Shown: piece by piece, positions 42,697 to 51,130 of the stretch
Position numbering within the stretch: the first letter of the stretch is position 1
Layout: each line of letters begins with the position of its first letter
Origin: Clostridiales bacterium
Lineage (GTDB): Bacteria > Bacillota > Clostridia > Oscillospirales > Oscillospiraceae
DNA length: 64,000 bases
Direction of reading: 5' to 3'
NCBI GenBank assembly: GCA_004555205.1
Contig: SFIY01000006.1
Span: 1 to 64,000 of the forward strand
The notes under the pieces: model-generated
Seen by the model: only the letters and a program-made list of their open reading frames with translations
The model's database searches: none
Told to the model about the DNA's origin: nothing
Program-made: the position numbers and the translations under genes

Positions 42697-42999
42697 ATGG
42701 AACTGATTACCACCGGCTATGCCGGAACCATGGAATCTAACGACATTATGATTACCGTGGAGCCGTCCGATCAGGACGGTGTACAGGTAGAGCTGACCAG
42801 CAGCGTCTACCAGCAGTTTGGAAAACAGATCATTGCTGTTATCCGCGAAACAGTAGCCAGCTACGGCGTGGAGAACGCCCTGATTACCGCTGTGGATAAG
42901 GGCGCTTTGGACTGCACCGTTCGAGCCCGGGTATCCACCGCCTTGATGCGCTCGGCGAAGCGCAGCGATTATACATGGGAGGTACGGCAGGATGTATAA
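42697..42999 (+). CDS. citD: Citrate lyase acyl carrier protein (gamma subunit)
   Basis: The 100-residue protein has the prosthetic-group serine at position 14 (GTMESNDIMITVEP), where phosphoribosyl-dephospho-CoA is attached by CitX. It carries acetyl/citryl groups between the alpha and beta subunits. Its end overlaps citE by 8 bases. AAGGAGG lies before the ATG. Confidence 0.96.
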   Translation: MELITTGYAGTMESNDIMITVEPSDQDGVQVELTSSVYQQFGKQIIAVIRETVASYGVENALITAVDKGALDCTVRARVSTALMRSAKRSDYTWEVRQDV

Positions 43000-43891
43000 A
43001 AAAGATCGTTTGCGCCGCAGTATGATGTTCGTTCCCGGCAACAATCCCGGTATGATCCGGGACGCCCACATCTACGGTGCAGACTCTATCATGTTCGATT
43101 TGGAAGACAGCGTAGCCTATACTGAAAAAGACGCAGCCCGCTTTCTGGTATACAATGCATTGAAAACTCTGAACTTCGGTACCAAGGAGACCGTGGTGCG
43201 CATTAACGATCTTGCAAGTGGCCTTGGTGTAGAGGATCTGGAGGCCGTAGTCCGCGCCGGTGTACAGGTAGTACGTCTGCCCAAAACCGACAGCGCCCAG
43301 GACGTAATTGATTGCGAGCGTGAAATCGCGCGCATCGAGCGGGAAGCCGGCATCCCCGTGGGCACCACCGGCATGATGGCCGCTATCGAAAGTGCCAACG
43401 GCGTGCTGAACGCCGTGGAGATTGCTAAGTCCAGTGACCGTCTGATTGGCATCGCGTTAGGCGCTGAGGACTACGTCACCGACCTGAAAACCACCCGCAG
43501 CGACGGCATCGAGTTGCTGTTTGCCCGGTGCATGATTCTAAACGCCGCACGCGCCGCCGGCATTGCCGCACTGGATACGGTGTTCTCCAATGTTAACGAC
43601 GAGGAGGGCTTCATTGCTGAAGCCACACTCATCAAGAAACTGGGCTTTGATGGCAAATCCGTCATTAATCCTCGGCAGATCGAGCCGCTACATAAGGTAT
43701 TCATGCCCAACGAAAAGGATCTTAACAAGGCACGTGCCATCATGGCTGCCATTGCCGAGGCTAACGCCCGCGGCAGCGGCGTGGCCAGTCTCAACGGCAA
43801 AATGATCGACAAGCCCGTGGTCACCCGGGCCAAGCGGCTGTTGGATCTGTATGAAGCCGGCAGCAAAGCCGATGAAGTGGAGGAGCTGTAA
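42992..43891 (+). CDS. citE: Citrate lyase beta subunit (citryl-ACP lyase)
   Basis: The 299-residue TIM-barrel protein is of the HpcH/HpaI-CitE family, with RRSMMFVPGNNPGM, the metal-binding Glu/Asp region (FDLEDSVAYTEKDAAR) and IGIALGAEDYVTDL. It splits citryl-ACP into oxaloacetate and acetyl-ACP. It overlaps citD and is followed immediately by citF. Confidence 0.96.
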   Translation: MYKKDRLRRSMMFVPGNNPGMIRDAHIYGADSIMFDLEDSVAYTEKDAARFLVYNALKTLNFGTKETVVRINDLASGLGVEDLEAVVRAGVQVVRLPKTDSAQDVIDCEREIARIEREAGIPVGTTGMMAAIESANGVLNAVEIAKSSDRLIGIALGAEDYVTDLKTTRSDGIELLFARCMILNAARAAGIAALDTVFSNVNDEEGFIAEATLIKKLGFDGKSVINPRQIEPLHKVFMPNEKDLNKARAIMAAIAEANARGSGVASLNGKMIDKPVVTRAKRLLDLYEAGSKADEVEEL

Positions 43892-43892
43892 C

Positions 43893-45422
43893 ATGGTAGA
43901 ACTAAACAATATTCCTCATATTGATGAGATCAGCAACCACGGCGTATTCGCCGGTGCCGCTGAAAAAAAGACCGCTACCTTCAGTGAGCGGTATCATCAG
44001 CAAAACAAAATTGTTCCCTCCCTGGAAGAAGCGATCCGCCGCACGGGGCTGAAGGACGGCATGACCATAAGCTTTCACCACCACTTCCGCAACGGCGACC
44101 ATGTGATTAATATGGTAATGGATAAGCTGGCTGAAATGGGTTTCAAGAACCTGACGCTGGCAGCATCCTCTTTGGCTTCCGTCCATGCACCGCTGATCAA
44201 GCATATCAAAAACGGTGTCATCACGCACATCGAGACGTCCGGCCTTCGTGGAGAATTGGCAGAAGAGATCTCCCGCGGTCTCATGGACTGCCCGGTCGTA
44301 TTCCGCTCTCACGGCGGACGTGCCAGCGCCATCCGCAGCGGCGATCTGCATATCGACGTAGCCTTCATGGGCGCTCCCTCCTGCGATCCCTACGGCAATG
44401 CTAACGGTTACAGCCGTGATGACGACGACGGTATTGCCTGCGGTTCTCTGGGTTATGCCCGTACCGATACTGAGTATGCCGATAACGTAATCATCATTAC
44501 CAATCATCTGGTGGCCTACCCCAATGCGCCGTGGGCTATTCCGGAGTATGATGTAGACTATGTGGTGCTGGCCGATGATATTGGCGATCCCAAGGGCATT
44601 ATGTCCGGTGCTACCCGCTACACAAAGGATCCTAAGGAGTTGCTGATTGCCAAGACCGCCGCCAATGTTATTGAGGCCACCGGTTATCTCTATGATGGCT
44701 TTTCCATGCAGATGGGCAGTGGTGGTGCATCCCTTGCCACGGCACGGTTCCTCCGCCAGAAGATGATCGATCAGAATATCCACTGTCGTTTCGCTTTGGG
44801 CGGCATTACCGGGCAGATCACCGCTATGCACGAGGAAGGTCTTATCGACCGTATCCTGGATGTTCAGAGCTTCGATCTGGATGCAGCACTCTCTTTGAAA
44901 AACAATCATTTCCATCACCAGATCGGTGCCACCTACTATGCCAGCCACATGATCAGTGCAGCAGTAGACCAGCTGGACTTCGTGATCCTCTCAGCCCTCG
45001 AGATCGATACAGACTTTAATGTTAACGTGCTGACCGGCTCAGATGGCGTGATCCGCGGAGCTATCGGCGGTCATCCTGACACGGCAGAGGGTGCAAGCCT
45101 GTCTGTGGTCGTAGCCCCGCTGACTCGAGGCCGCATTCCCACCATTGTCAAGCACGTCAATACCGTTGTCACTCCCGGCGAGATGGTGGATGTGGTAGTA
45201 ACCGATCAAGGTATTGCCGTGAATCCCCGCCGTACCGACCTGAAGGAGAAAATTGAGGCAGCCGGACTCCATGTGTTCACCATTGAGCAGCTGCAGCAGC
45301 GAGCCGAGGCGTTGGTGGGCGTTCCCGATCCTATCCGCTATAAGGATCGCATCGTTGGCGTGGTAATGTACCGCGATAACACCATTATTGATGTAATCCG
45401 ACAAATCGACGAAGATGAGTGA
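43893..45422 (+). CDS. citF: Citrate lyase alpha subunit (citrate:acetyl-ACP transferase)
   Basis: The 509-residue protein has the CitF pattern GMTISFHHHFRNGDHVINMV, CoA-transferase-like folds and the C-terminal VVTDQGIAVNPRR. It exchanges acetyl for citrate on the acyl carrier. ATG 43893 begins just after the citE stop, with GGAGGAG inside citE. An earlier in-frame ATG lies within citE and was not used. The end overlaps citC by 8 bases. Confidence 0.96.
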   Translation: MVELNNIPHIDEISNHGVFAGAAEKKTATFSERYHQQNKIVPSLEEAIRRTGLKDGMTISFHHHFRNGDHVINMVMDKLAEMGFKNLTLAASSLASVHAPLIKHIKNGVITHIETSGLRGELAEEISRGLMDCPVVFRSHGGRASAIRSGDLHIDVAFMGAPSCDPYGNANGYSRDDDDGIACGSLGYARTDTEYADNVIIITNHLVAYPNAPWAIPEYDVDYVVLADDIGDPKGIMSGATRYTKDPKELLIAKTAANVIEATGYLYDGFSMQMGSGGASLATARFLRQKMIDQNIHCRFALGGITGQITAMHEEGLIDRILDVQSFDLDAALSLKNNHFHHQIGATYYASHMISAAVDQLDFVILSALEIDTDFNVNVLTGSDGVIRGAIGGHPDTAEGASLSVVVAPLTRGRIPTIVKHVNTVVTPGEMVDVVVTDQGIAVNPRRTDLKEKIEAAGLHVFTIEQLQQRAEALVGVPDPIRYKDRIVGVVMYRDNTIIDVIRQIDEDE

Positions 45423-46404
45423 TTTACAAATCTATCAGGCCGTCCCTTCTCAGTGGGGGACGGCCTATGCCGCGTTGTTGGCTGAAACAGGTCTTCGAGA
45501 CGAAGGACATACGGAGCTGACCGTTCTGCTGACCCAGGGCGAAAAACTGCTGGGCTGCGGCTCACTGGGTGGCAAGGTCATCCGTCAGGTTGCTGTCGCT
45601 CCGGAAGCAGAAGGGCAGGACGTGTGTGCCCGTGTAGTCACAGTGCTGGTAGGCGAAGCAGCAAAGCGGGGCATTCCTTTTCCGTTCCTGTTCACCAAAC
45701 CAAAAAATGCGCGCTTATTCCGCTCGTTGGGATTTCATCCCGTGGCGGAAACATCGGACATGATTATGCTAAGCCGCCGTCGGAATGCACTGGGACAATT
45801 TCTTACATCCCTGCCGCGGTGGGAAGAAGGCGTCACCGGCTGTGTGGTGTGCAACGCCAATCCGTTCACTCGCGGGCATTTACATCTTATCACCACCGCC
45901 GCGGCTCAGTGCGACCATGTGCTGGTGTTTGTGGTGGCGGAAGAGAATGGTTTCTTCCCCGCTGCTGACCGGCTGGCACTGGTGCAGGAGGGGACAGCAC
46001 ACCTTTCTAATGTCAAGGTGTGCTCCGGCGGAGATTTTCTGGTAAGCCGCACTACCTTCCCCACCTACTTTTTGAAGGATGCGCAGTCAGCAGAGGACGC
46101 TCGGTGTGATCTCGATTTAGAACTGTTTGGTCGGCACATCGCCCCGGCACTCCATATTACCCGCCGTTTTGTGGGTGAGGAACCTTTCTCCCCTACCACC
46201 GCTGCTTATAATCGTCGCATGAAGGAGCTGCTCCCCACTTTCGGTATCTCTGTCACAGAAATCCCCCGACTGGAAGGCATTTCCGCCACCGTCGTCCGCC
46301 AAGCATTGGCCGACGACCGCATAAACGATATTCAATCACTTGTACCGGAGACCACCTATGCTTACTGTCAACGCCACTTTGGAGGAAATTCTCCACGCCC
46401 GTGA
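45415..46404 (+). CDS. citC: [Citrate (pro-3S)-lyase] ligase
   Basis: The 329-residue protein has an N-terminal GNAT-like part (about 1-120) and a C-terminal nucleotidyltransferase domain with the HxGH-type motif NPFTRGHLHLI near residue 150. It acetylates the prosthetic group of the lyase with acetate and ATP to activate the complex. It overlaps citF at the start and citXG by about 47 bases at the end. Confidence 0.93.
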   Translation: MSDLQIYQAVPSQWGTAYAALLAETGLRDEGHTELTVLLTQGEKLLGCGSLGGKVIRQVAVAPEAEGQDVCARVVTVLVGEAAKRGIPFPFLFTKPKNARLFRSLGFHPVAETSDMIMLSRRRNALGQFLTSLPRWEEGVTGCVVCNANPFTRGHLHLITTAAAQCDHVLVFVVAEENGFFPAADRLALVQEGTAHLSNVKVCSGGDFLVSRTTFPTYFLKDAQSAEDARCDLDLELFGRHIAPALHITRRFVGEEPFSPTTAAYNRRMKELLPTFGISVTEIPRLEGISATVVRQALADDRINDIQSLVPETTYAYCQRHFGGNSPRP

Positions 46405-47647
46405 TATTCGGGTAGAAGCTCAGCAGCGCTTGCTGCGGACATACTCTATGCCACTGGTATCCTTCACTATGAACATTGCCGGTCCCGTGAAGGTAACACC
46501 CCTGACAGCACTGGCCTTCGACGCAGGTCTGCAGGCCCTATACGCGGCGCTGGGGCAGCCGGTGGCGGAAGAGATCATACGGCCGCATACCGGATATGAA
46601 GCCCTGTTGGTCTATGACCGCCCGGCTCAGGAACTGAAGTCAATCTGTCTGACACTGGAAACTGCCGCATCAGTAGGACGGTTATTTGATTTGGATGTGT
46701 TGGATACTGACGGAAATAAACTATCCCGTCCACAGCCACGCTCCTGCCTTGTATGTGGCGGGCCCGTGTCAGTGTGCTCCCGCAGCCGTGCCCACGGCCT
46801 GAACGCTATTGTTCACCGTACCCATGAAATATTGGCAGGCTTCGCCACAGAGTATCTCTCCACGATGGCAGTGAAAGCGCTGGAACAAGAGGTAAGACTG
46901 ACCCCCAAGCCGGGTCTGGTTGACGAGCGCAATAGCGGCGCTCACGACGACATGGATCTGCCTCTGTTTCTGCGAAGCATCGACGCACTGAAGCCTTACT
47001 TTTGCCAAATGGTGGCGTTAGGACTGTCCGGTGCAGATGCCAGCCAATTGCAGGCGCTGGGGCTGGAAGCCGAGGAAGCCATGTTCCAAGCTACCAGTGG
47101 TGTCAATACCCACAAGGGGGCGTTGTTCTCCTTCTCAGTGCTTCTGGCATCTCTGGGTAGGTGTCTGACGGAGGGCGGTGATCTTTTCGCCCACTGCACT
47201 GCACTGACAACGGCTCTGATTCCGCCTCAAGGGACCCACGGTACAGCGGTGGCAGCACGTCACCGGATTGGTGGCGCGCGTTCAGAGGCGCTATCGGGCT
47301 TCCCTGTGGCGCGGCAGGCAGCTGTGGTTTGCCGCGAGAGTGGTGCATTAACAGCTCTGCTATGGTTGATGGTTCACACGGAGGACACCAATCTCTATCA
47401 CCGGGGCGGCGCAGAAGGGGCATCTTTCGTAAAAAATCAAGCCGCCGCCATTCTGGACACTCCAAAAGAAGGGCGTTTACCCCTGATCCAAGCGCTGGAC
47501 GATGTCATGATCTGCCGTCATCTCAGTCCCGGCGGCTGCGCCGATCTACTGGCGCTGGCGCTATTTCTGCAGCAGTGCCAAGCAATTCCCACCCTTTCTG
47601 ACTTTTGCGGACAAGATCCATGCGATCCGTCGCTGGGCAGTGTATAG
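46358..47647 (+). CDS. citXG: CitX-CitG fusion for citrate lyase prosthetic-group synthesis and attachment
   Basis: The 429-residue protein has a CitX-like N-terminal domain (about 1-165; QRLLRTYSMPLVSFTMNIAG, DLDVLDTDGNKLSR) that attaches the phosphoribosyl-dephospho-CoA group to CitD. A CitG-like C-terminal domain (about 170-429; LTPKPGLVDERNSGAHDDMD) makes triphosphoribosyl-dephospho-CoA. Fused CitXG is known in other bacteria. ATG 46358 is chosen with GGAGACCACCT upstream, inside citC. It is the last gene of the citrate operon; its native terminator is not seen directly downstream, where IS66 DNA begins. Confidence 0.92.
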   Translation: MLTVNATLEEILHARDIRVEAQQRLLRTYSMPLVSFTMNIAGPVKVTPLTALAFDAGLQALYAALGQPVAEEIIRPHTGYEALLVYDRPAQELKSICLTLETAASVGRLFDLDVLDTDGNKLSRPQPRSCLVCGGPVSVCSRSRAHGLNAIVHRTHEILAGFATEYLSTMAVKALEQEVRLTPKPGLVDERNSGAHDDMDLPLFLRSIDALKPYFCQMVALGLSGADASQLQALGLEAEEAMFQATSGVNTHKGALFSFSVLLASLGRCLTEGGDLFAHCTALTTALIPPQGTHGTAVAARHRIGGARSEALSGFPVARQAAVVCRESGALTALLWLMVHTEDTNLYHRGGAEGASFVKNQAAAILDTPKEGRLPLIQALDDVMICRHLSPGGCADLLALALFLQQCQAIPTLSDFCGQDPCDPSLGSV

Positions 47648-47653
47648 AGCCAA

Positions 47654-48133
47654 TCATGATTGACGATAAACATAGAGCCGCTTTCTTACCAAAAGCGTAG
47701 CCTTAGGTAGACAGCACCCTGCGGCATGAAATATTGAAAACATTGGTTTTCTGTAGATTATACGATGCTCAGCCCTGTTACTGAGCGGTGTGCTTTGGGC
47801 TGGTCGATCTGTAATCCCTCCATGGATCTGTAATCCCTCCATGAGCCAACGGTATTGCTGCGGTGTCAGTTCACGAGCCTCCGCCTCGCTGCGCGACCAT
47901 TGGAACACGCCGTTTTCCAGCCGCTTATATAAAAGCACGAAGCCGTTGCCTTCCCAATACAGTGCCTTGATGCGATCTCGCCTTCTCCCACAGAACAGAA
48001 ACAGCGTATTGGTAAAGGGATCCAGGTGAAACTGCTGCTGCACGATCCCGGCCAGGCCGTCTATTCCACGGCGCAGATCTGTATAACCGCAGGCGATGTA
48101 GACTTTGTCCGCGCCGGTGAAGTCGCTTAGCAT
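47654..48133 (-). pseudogene. IS66 TnpB, frameshifted by a 19-bp tandem duplication
   Basis: The first about 107 residues match IS66 Orf2/TnpB (DFTGADKVYIACGYTDLRRG, FCGRRRDRIKALYWEGNGF, LTPQQYRWLMEGLQI). At 47806-47843 the 19-base unit GATCTGTAATCCCTCCATG is present twice in tandem. Removing one copy restores the usual ending (GLQIDQPKAHRS...) with a stop at 47758-47760. With the duplication the frame runs on to 47654 with an unrelated tail. Confidence 0.85.
47806..47843. repeat. 19-bp tandem duplication inside tnpB
   Basis: Two exact adjacent copies of GATCTGTAATCCCTCCATG lie at 47806-47824 and 47825-47843. The length is not a multiple of three, so the reading frame changes. Confidence 0.95.
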
Positions 48134-48469
48134 GATTGCAATACAGACAGCATCATCCGGACAGTTTCACTGTCCGCGCCGGGATAGATATCCCAGACTC
48201 ATATCCTTGTATCGCACAGTTGCGATACGTTCCGAAACACTGCTCTGCGGTTTTGGCACAGTGGGTAACTTCGCAAACGTGACAGGTTTTGGTTGATGCC
48301 CCGGTGCAGCGACCTTCAGCAGTTCCCGTTCCCAGCGGTAGTAGGTTGCCGTACTCGTGCCACGCTGCCGGCACCATCCCTTCACAGACATTCCGCTCCC
48401 CCTGCAATCCTGTATGGCTGCTTCCCATTCCTGCAGCTTTGCCTGATGTTTCATTTCTGTTACTGTCAT
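48127..48469 (-). pseudogene. IS66 TnpA, frameshifted near the 3' end
   Basis: The frame starting at ATG 48469 matches IS66 accessory TnpA, including helix-turn-helix segment GMSVKGWCRQRGTSTATYYRWERELL. It stops early at 48167. If one C is removed from the CCC at 48192-48194 (plus strand), the protein continues as IYPGADSETVRMMLSVLQSC and ends at 48127, the normal end overlapping tnpB. The gap therefore looks like a single-base insertion. Confidence 0.75.
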
Positions 48470-48490
48470 GCTCTCACTCACCTTGATGCA

Positions 48491-48528
48491 AATAGTGGTG
48501 AAACGTTGCAAAACGTTTCACCACTATT
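48491..48528. repeat. Perfect 17-bp hairpin upstream of IS66 tnpA
   Basis: AATAGTGGTGAAACGTT (48491-48507) and its exact complement (48512-48528) are separated by GCAA. It lies 22 bases upstream of the tnpA ATG and could block readthrough into the IS genes or mark the right end of the element. Confidence 0.7.
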
Positions 48529-48831
48529 ATCTCATCCTAGTCTATCCGCTGGACGATTTGACGGTTACGAAAAAAACAAAACCCGCACAAGCGATCAGAA
48601 TTGTATGGAAACTGATATAAGAATATTTGACGGGACGATGCTGGGCATCGTTCCTTAAATATTAAGCTACTTATCCTAATAAGTCCTAATAATAATTACT
48701 TATACCGGAGTTCGGCGAATCGGTCAACAGCGTTGGACCCGTACAATGATTTGCGTAAATGTATCAAAATAAATCGTATAACATCCTCACCATCATATAT
48801 CAGTAACAGTATTTGGCAGTTACTCATCTGA
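48529..48831. other. Non-coding junk between IS66 and the regulator remnant
   Basis: I see no gene in this 300-base AT-rich stretch, which has multiple stops in all frames. A small hairpin GGACGATG...CATCGTTCC lies near 48637-48658. Confidence 0.5.
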
Positions 48832-49216
48832 AAATCTGCATACTATAAGCAGCTAAAGAAAAAGTGGAAAGCTTCTATCGCAGCAATGATCCGTCGACCT
48901 GAAAAGCTTGGAATTATTACTACGGATAATTACCAAAATTTAATCTGGGTTATGCAAAGGCGCGGACTCCGTAAAGAAGAGCCGCTGGACGATGTCCTTA
49001 TTACAGCAAGTCCGACTACTCAAAACATCTGTAATTATGTTGCTGTAAGAAAATGTTTTTAGTCCAAGTGAATTTATGGAAGAACTTTCTCATTCATACG
49101 GATTAAGCATTAACGCAACAGAAGTTGAATATCTGCTTGACTTACCTGCTGGTACTTTAGAAACCCCAAGAATAATCGAATTTCCAAGTTTACAAATAAA
49201 GCGAAATAATAACTAA
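48832..49216 (+). pseudogene. C-terminal remnant of an ImmA/IrrE-type protein
   Basis: The frame opens after TGA 48829-48831. Its product (LKKKWKASIAAMIRR, then YQNLIWVMQRRGLRKEEPLDD) resembles the C-terminal part of ImmA/IrrE (HTH plus metallopeptidase) proteins that regulate mobile elements. It breaks at a TAG near 49060. The neighbouring frame continues the same style (SPSEFMEELSHSYGLSINATEVEYLLDLPAGTL) to TAA 49214-49216. The N-terminal HTH and HEXXH region is missing, so this is a truncated and frameshifted pseudogene. Confidence 0.65.
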
Positions 49217-49302
49217 GCTGTTGTTACAGATGGACTTATCGGAAAAGCCTGAACCGAGACAACTACTAATTTCGAGAATTCCGGATACTATCGGCAAGCA
49301 AT

Positions 49303-49440
49303 GTTTGTGTATATACACAAACGAAAAAGCGCCGGATTTCCGCTTTCGCGGAATCCGACGTTTTCTGCTTGTTGGGGCGTACCCCAATCCCCCCGAAACG
49401 CACATAACTGTGCGGCTGCGCGATTTTATAAAATCGCTTT
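49303..49440. other. Structure-dense region downstream of the relaxase; terminator and possible oriT
   Basis: Several dyads are packed here: palindrome TTTGTGTATATACACAAA (49304-49321), a terminator-like hairpin (GTCGGATTCCGC/GCGGAAATCC on the minus strand, 49328-49360), GGGGCGTACCCC (about 49375-49386), CGCAC...GTGCG (about 49399-49414) and GCGATTTTATAAAATCGC (49420-49437). The first hairpin would end the relaxase transcript. The rest could be an origin of transfer, which is only an inference. Confidence 0.4.
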
Positions 49441-50844
49441 TCTTTCATTTCGCTGCTCATCGCGCTCGTTCTCATTTTCAAGAATCCGGTCAATGTTCGC
49501 TTTGGCTGTCAGCAGCTCTTTCATTTCTTCACGTGCCTTGCGGTACTCACTGTATGCCGCTTTTTTCTGTGTCATCAGCTCGGCATATTCTGTCTGCAAG
49601 CTCTTGACCGAAGGCAGCTTCGTGATGCCAAGATCGTCAAAGCATTTCTTTGCTGCCTTGTGGATTGAGATTTCACTTTCATGCTCCGCAAGGAACTTTT
49701 TGGAGTATCCGGCCTTCCGATAGGCGGCATAGGTCTCGCGTGTTTTTGCATAGTTTATGATCTGCGTCCGCAGCACGGAAATCTCCGCCATGCGTTTTTC
49801 TGCCGTTTTGATCGTTTCGCTCAGCTTATTGAATCGGAATGAAGCGGCAGCGGACTTTTCGGCAAGAACAGCATAATCCGTCAGATCATGTTCCTGGATA
49901 TACGCGACGGTCTGTGCCATCTGTTTGAGGTTGAATTTCTTTGCCCAATTTGCATATCCGGCACCTTTGCCTTCCTGCAATTTTGCCTGAATGTCGATCA
50001 GCAGATTCCCGGACTTTCTCTCCGTTACTGCGTTCTTCGGAGACTTCCGTTCTTTTGGCTTGTGCTGCCGATCACCGGCAATAGCCGCCCGGAGATCTGC
50101 CGCAGAGTATCCTTCGCCCAATGTGTCCATGCGGGCATATCTTTTCTGTCCAGTTGCGCGGACGGAGGGGTTGTTTGTGCCTTTTACTTCAAAACCGGCC
50201 TGCCGCAGCATGGCAAGTAAAACGTCAAAATTCTCCGGCTTCCGAGCCATTGCTTCATCAATGGCAAAGCAAATCCGCTCCCTGTGAGAGAGCGGTTTCT
50301 GATCGCCCAGCCACTTATTGTAGCTCTTTCCGTGACGGTTCGGATTCTCAATAACGGAGTAGCCGTTTTCAATGCAGATCGTATCGTTCAGACGGCGTAC
50401 CGCTTTTGCGCTTCCCCAAAAGTTTTGAAACTTCCGATCTTCTGAAAGAGCTACGGAGTTCCAGATGATGTGATTATGAATATGGTGCCTGTCGATATGG
50501 GTACAGACAATAAACGCATGGTTATCTTTCGTAAATCGTCGGGCAAACAGTACGCCGAGCCGATTGGCTTCCTCCGGGGTAATCTCTCCCGGCACAAAAG
50601 ACTGGCGAAGGTGATATGCGATAATATCATCTGTGCCGCGCATCCTCCCGGTATTATGAATGTACTGTCGTTTGGAATATAGAAACTGAGCGTCTGCAAT
50701 CCGGCTGTCGCATTGCCAGCTCGTAATCAAGCGTCCATTATCTGTTTTCGCAGGATTTTCAACATAATCAATGATGCTGCTGATCGCCCTGCCGACCGTT
50801 CTGCCTTTTCCGGTGTGCAGCGGCATAATGCGGGTCGTTGCCAT
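49426..50844 (-). CDS. Relaxase/mobilization nuclease (VirD2/MobA-like)
   Basis: The 472-residue protein has an N-terminal relaxase domain with the three-His metal motif in HIDRHHIHNHIIW (about residues 110-122), the candidate catalytic Tyr near YIHNTGRM/DDIIAYHLRQ, and a C-terminal coiled-coil, highly charged region (EENEKDEQ-like tail). Relaxases nick oriT and lead the strand into a recipient cell. ATG 50844 is chosen, with GGAGGTGAGACT upstream; a start 21 codons earlier has no support. Length is normal, so this gene looks intact within a decayed element. Confidence 0.93.
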   Translation of the reverse strand: MATTRIMPLHTGKGRTVGRAISSIIDYVENPAKTDNGRLITSWQCDSRIADAQFLYSKRQYIHNTGRMRGTDDIIAYHLRQSFVPGEITPEEANRLGVLFARRFTKDNHAFIVCTHIDRHHIHNHIIWNSVALSEDRKFQNFWGSAKAVRRLNDTICIENGYSVIENPNRHGKSYNKWLGDQKPLSHRERICFAIDEAMARKPENFDVLLAMLRQAGFEVKGTNNPSVRATGQKRYARMDTLGEGYSAADLRAAIAGDRQHKPKERKSPKNAVTERKSGNLLIDIQAKLQEGKGAGYANWAKKFNLKQMAQTVAYIQEHDLTDYAVLAEKSAAASFRFNKLSETIKTAEKRMAEISVLRTQIINYAKTRETYAAYRKAGYSKKFLAEHESEISIHKAAKKCFDDLGITKLPSVKSLQTEYAELMTQKKAAYSEYRKAREEMKELLTAKANIDRILENENERDEQRNERKAIL

Positions 50845-50922
50845 AGTCTCACCTCCGATCTGAATGGCGGCTAACGAAATGCCGGAGCGGAAAGCCCCGG
50901 CACTCAAGTCGAATCATTCTAT

Positions 50923-51129
50923 TTAGTCCTTTTCTGCCCGGATTACAGGCATCTGTTTTTGCTTCTTTCCGATACGTTTACGCTCCAGCGCAAAAACCAT
51001 ATCCGGCGTTCTTTCAAAAAAACCGACATCCCGCTTCCAGCTCATACCGCACCGACAATGCTGTAAGCCGATAAACTGCTGTTTCATTTTTCGTCCGCAG
51101 ACGGGACAGACTTTGTTTGACGCACCCAT
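50923..51129 (-). CDS. Small zinc-ribbon-like protein of mobile element
   Basis: The 68-residue protein starts MGASNKVCPVCGRKMKQQF and continues HCRCGMSWKRDVGFF, giving a CxxC...CxC zinc-ribbon pattern, and ends in a very basic segment (RKRIGKKQKQMP). Function is unknown; such small proteins are common between AbiE-like pairs and relaxase genes in Firmicutes elements. ATG 51129 is next to the stop of the AbiEii gene. The longer frame upstream overlaps that gene and was rejected. Confidence 0.65.
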   Translation of the reverse strand: MGASNKVCPVCGRKMKQQFIGLQHCRCGMSWKRDVGFFERTPDMVFALERKRIGKKQKQMPVIRAEKD

Positions 51130-51130
51130 G

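Larger units (their letters stand above)
47650..48530 (-). mobile_element. Decayed IS66 fragment lacking the transposase gene
   Basis: IS66 accessory genes tnpA and tnpB are present in the usual order, with the tnpB start overlapping the expected tnpA stop (ATGCTAA at 48133-48127). The large DDE transposase gene tnpC, which should follow, is absent: the fragment stops at the end of citXG. Both remaining genes have frame lesions. Confidence 0.8.

Noticed and set aside
41437..43071. 544-codon minus-strand frame across icd, citD and the start of citE
   Set aside because: It is antisense to three conserved genes and has no family resemblance.
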